A DNA stretch of 64,000 bases from CALBPI01 sp963922335 (lineage in GTDB: Bacteria > Pseudomonadota > Gammaproteobacteria > Steroidobacterales > Woeseiaceae): positions 124,001-188,000 of the forward strand of contig CAWUIB010000001.1 of assembly GCA_963922335.1 (NCBI GenBank), written 5' to 3'. The position numbers and the translations under genes are program-made. This document shows positions 62,032 through 64,000 of the stretch, one piece after another. Numbering within the stretch: position 1 is the stretch's first letter; each line of letters opens with the position of its first letter. The notes beneath the pieces are model-generated. The model had not been told where the DNA came from. It searched no databases and was given only the letters and a program-made list of their open reading frames with translations.

Positions 62032-63146
62032 CGGGCAACACCTACGGACAAGCATTCCGCGTCACAACTTTTGGTGAAAGTCACGGCCCCGCACTCGGTT
62101 GCATCATCGACGGATGCCCTCCGGGCATGGCGCTGGAGGCCGAAGATATCCAAGTCGATTTGGAACGTCGACGCAGTGGTAAATCTCGATACACGAGTCA
62201 GCGTAAAGAGCCTGATGCGGTCGAGATCCTCTCCGGGGTGTTCGAAGGGGTCACTACAGGCACGCCGATCGGTTTACTGATCAGGAATACGGATCAACGC
62301 TCAAGAGACTACTCGAAGATCCGCAATACATTCCGTCCTGGCCATGCGGATTTTACCTACCAGCACAAGTATGGCGTGCGCGATTATCGGGGCGGCGGTC
62401 GTGCATCGGCGCGCGAAACCGTCATGCGTGTTGCGGCGGGTGCGGTTGCCCGCAAGTATCTCGATACCGCCTTCGGCGTTCGTGTTTCAGGCTACCTGAC
62501 TGCGCTCGGGCCGTTTGAGCTGGCCGCCAAGGATTTATCGATCGTCGACGACAACCCGTTCTTTTGTGCTGACCCCGAACAGTTGGATGCATTGGCGCAG
62601 TACATGGATCAGCTACGCCGCGATGGTGATTCAATCGGCGCGAGGATTACGGTCACGGCTTCGGGTGTACCGGTCGGCTGGGGCGATCCGGTGTTCGACA
62701 AGTTAGAGGCAACACTCGCGCGCGGGTTGATGAGCATTAATGCCGTCAAGGGCGTCGAGTTCGGCGCAGGTTTTAGCGTGGTTTCCCAAAGAGGCTCGGA
62801 GCATCGCGATGAGATCACGCCGGATGGCTTCACCAAGAACGATGCCGGCGGGACGCTGGGTGGCATCTCGAGCGGTCAGGATGTTGTCGCAAGTATTGCG
62901 CTGAAGCCAACCTCCAGCATCACACGACCCGGCAAGACGATCGACCGTTCGGGCGAAGCGACCGATGTGGTCACGACCGGCCGGCATGACCCGTGTGTCG
63001 GACTGCGTGCGACGCCTATTGCCGAGGCTATGATGTGCCTCACGCTGATGGACCATGCCATGCGCCAACGAGGGCAGGTAACCGCCTCGGATCTTGCGGC
63101 AGGCAATGCCGCTGTCCCGGTTTTCGAGGCCGAAGGTAATGACTGA
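62028..63146 (+). CDS. aroC: Chorismate synthase AroC
   Basis: FMN-dependent last step to chorismate (372 aa). Signatures: GESHGPALGCIIDGCP, RRRSGKSRYTSQR, DYRGGGRASARETVMRVAAGA and RHDPCVGLRATP. The 5' end overlaps prmB by 4 bp and the 3' end overlaps asd by 8 bp. Confidence 0.98.
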   Translation: MTGNTYGQAFRVTTFGESHGPALGCIIDGCPPGMALEAEDIQVDLERRRSGKSRYTSQRKEPDAVEILSGVFEGVTTGTPIGLLIRNTDQRSRDYSKIRNTFRPGHADFTYQHKYGVRDYRGGGRASARETVMRVAAGAVARKYLDTAFGVRVSGYLTALGPFELAAKDLSIVDDNPFFCADPEQLDALAQYMDQLRRDGDSIGARITVTASGVPVGWGDPVFDKLEATLARGLMSINAVKGVEFGAGFSVVSQRGSEHRDEITPDGFTKNDAGGTLGGISSGQDVVASIALKPTSSITRPGKTIDRSGEATDVVTTGRHDPCVGLRATPIAEAMMCLTLMDHAMRQRGQVTASDLAAGNAAVPVFEAEGND

Positions 63147-64000
63147 ACGAAATATTGATGTTGCCGTCGTCGGTGCTACGGGTGCGGTCGGCGAAGTCAT
63201 GCTGGAGATTCTCGCCGAACGTAAATTCACTAAGGGCGAGGTGCACGCACTCGCCAGTGAGCGATCTGTTGGTAAACGTGTCAGCTACGGCGATCGCACA
63301 CTGAAGGTCGCTGATCTCGCCACGTTCGATTTCTCCAAAGTGAGCATTGCCCTGTTTTCTGCGGGTGGGAGCGTGTCCGCGACTTTCGCACCCAAGGCGG
63401 CAGAAGCCGGCTGTGTCGTTATCGACAACACATCCCACTTTCGTCAGGAGGAAGGTATTCCGCTGGTCGTCGCAGAGGTCAATCCGCAGCGAATTGCGGA
63501 CTATAAGAATCACAACATCATTGCCAACCCGAACTGTTCGACCATGCAGATGCTGGTGGCGTTGAAACCGATTCACGACGCCGCAGGTATTGCACGGATC
63601 AATGTCGCGACCTATCAGGCCGTATCGGGTGCGGGCAGGGCTACTATTGAGGCGCTAGCTGGGCAGACGGCGCGACTATTGAACGGCAAGCCGCTGGACC
63701 TCGAAGATGGAGAACCTCAGTACGCGTTCAATGCGGTGCCGCATATCGACGTCTTTCAGGACAACGGGTACACCCGTGAAGAAATGAAGATGCTCTGGGA
63801 GACGCGCAAAATTCTCGAGGACGACACCATCATGGTCAATGCGACCGCTGTTCGAATCCCGGTGTTTTACGGACATTCCGAGGCCGTCAATGTGGAGACC
63901 CGAACACCAATTAGTGCTGAAAAAGTCCGTGAAATCCTAGACTCGGCTCCAGGTGTTTCTGTGATGGATGAACCAGTTTCTGGCGGATATCCGACGCCCG
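63139..64000 (+). CDS. asd: Aspartate-semialdehyde dehydrogenase Asd (cut by window edge)
   Basis: NADPH-dependent enzyme that makes aspartate semialdehyde, the substrate of DapA. It opens MTERNIDVAVVGATGAVGEV, has the active-site Cys133 in NPNCSTMQM and the substrate stretch GHSEAVNVE. About 287 codons are visible out of ~340; the frame is open to the window end. The ATG lies inside the aroC end (8-bp overlap), typical of the aroC-asd order. Confidence 0.97.
   Translation, partial: MTERNIDVAVVGATGAVGEVMLEILAERKFTKGEVHALASERSVGKRVSYGDRTLKVADLATFDFSKVSIALFSAGGSVSATFAPKAAEAGCVVIDNTSHFRQEEGIPLVVAEVNPQRIADYKNHNIIANPNCSTMQMLVALKPIHDAAGIARINVATYQAVSGAGRATIEALAGQTARLLNGKPLDLEDGEPQYAFNAVPHIDVFQDNGYTREEMKMLWETRKILEDDTIMVNATAVRIPVFYGHSEAVNVETRTPISAEKVREILDSAPGVSVMDEPVSGGYPTP

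Overview
The window reads as a continuous chromosomal segment of a gammaproteobacterium. It carries suf, mla, gcvR, dapA, purL, ettA, the glyA-nrdR-rib-nusB-thiL-pgpA chain, parE/parC, fimV, efp/epmA, psd, prmB-aroC-asd and a pilin system. The sequence is moderately GC-rich by eye. SUF rather than ISC genes, TPR proteins with a FlgO-like domain and a flavin-dependent halogenase suggest a free-living, probably aquatic lineage near the Woeseia/Xanthomonadales/Chromatiales types. That placement is inference; no rRNA or taxonomic marker is present. Both ends cut a gene: sufC on the left and asd on the right.

Layout: 1-2480 (minus) is the suf operon, read as Rrf2 regulator, sufB, sufC. 2667-5761 (plus) is mlaFEDCB. 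5765-9104 (minus) is gcvR-bcp-bepA-mlaA, so MlaA lies tail to tail with the rest of its lipid-transport pathway. 9228-10487 (plus) holds dapA, a small lipoprotein and tRNA-Ser(GGA).

10749-31486 is the accessory part. It holds a DsbC-like protein with two N-terminal domains, a membrane-bound HTH-TPR regulator, an SUMF1-fold lipoprotein, an AhpD-like protein next to a histidine kinase, an XRE regulator with a 50-bp palindrome in its promoter, PhoD, a cNMP-binding/thioredoxin-reductase-like fusion, a small pilin/GspF-like cluster with an odd pilin, and an operon headed by an orphan TagH-like FHA protein. I see no integrase, transposase, phage gene or CRISPR array.

31645-47077 returns to housekeeping genes: DUF1820, purL, ettA, glyA-nrdR-ribD-ribE-ribBA-ribH-nusB-thiL-pgpA, then a Ser/Thr kinase with a C-terminal cNMP domain, and xseB. 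47248-56777 holds a tryptophan-halogenase-type flavoenzyme, parE-parC, and a fimV/fimX-like pair on the minus strand. 57023-64000 holds efp, then a minus-strand run (Sco, PCuAC, psd, epmA, msrC), then prmB-aroC-asd.

Themes: (i) envelope upkeep (Mla, BepA, Psd, PgpA); (ii) type IV pilus-related genes in two places (the pilin cluster and FimV/FimX); (iii) signalling proteins without obvious partners (orphan FHA, Ser/Thr kinase-cNMP fusion, histidine kinase without a response regulator); (iv) redox and copper maturation (Bcp, DsbC-like, AhpD-like, TrxR-like, MsrC, Sco/PCuAC). The best candidates for something undescribed are the pilin-like cluster at 24620-27320, the XRE palindrome module at 19733-21282, the TagH-headed operon at 27469-31486, and the double-domain DsbC-like protein.
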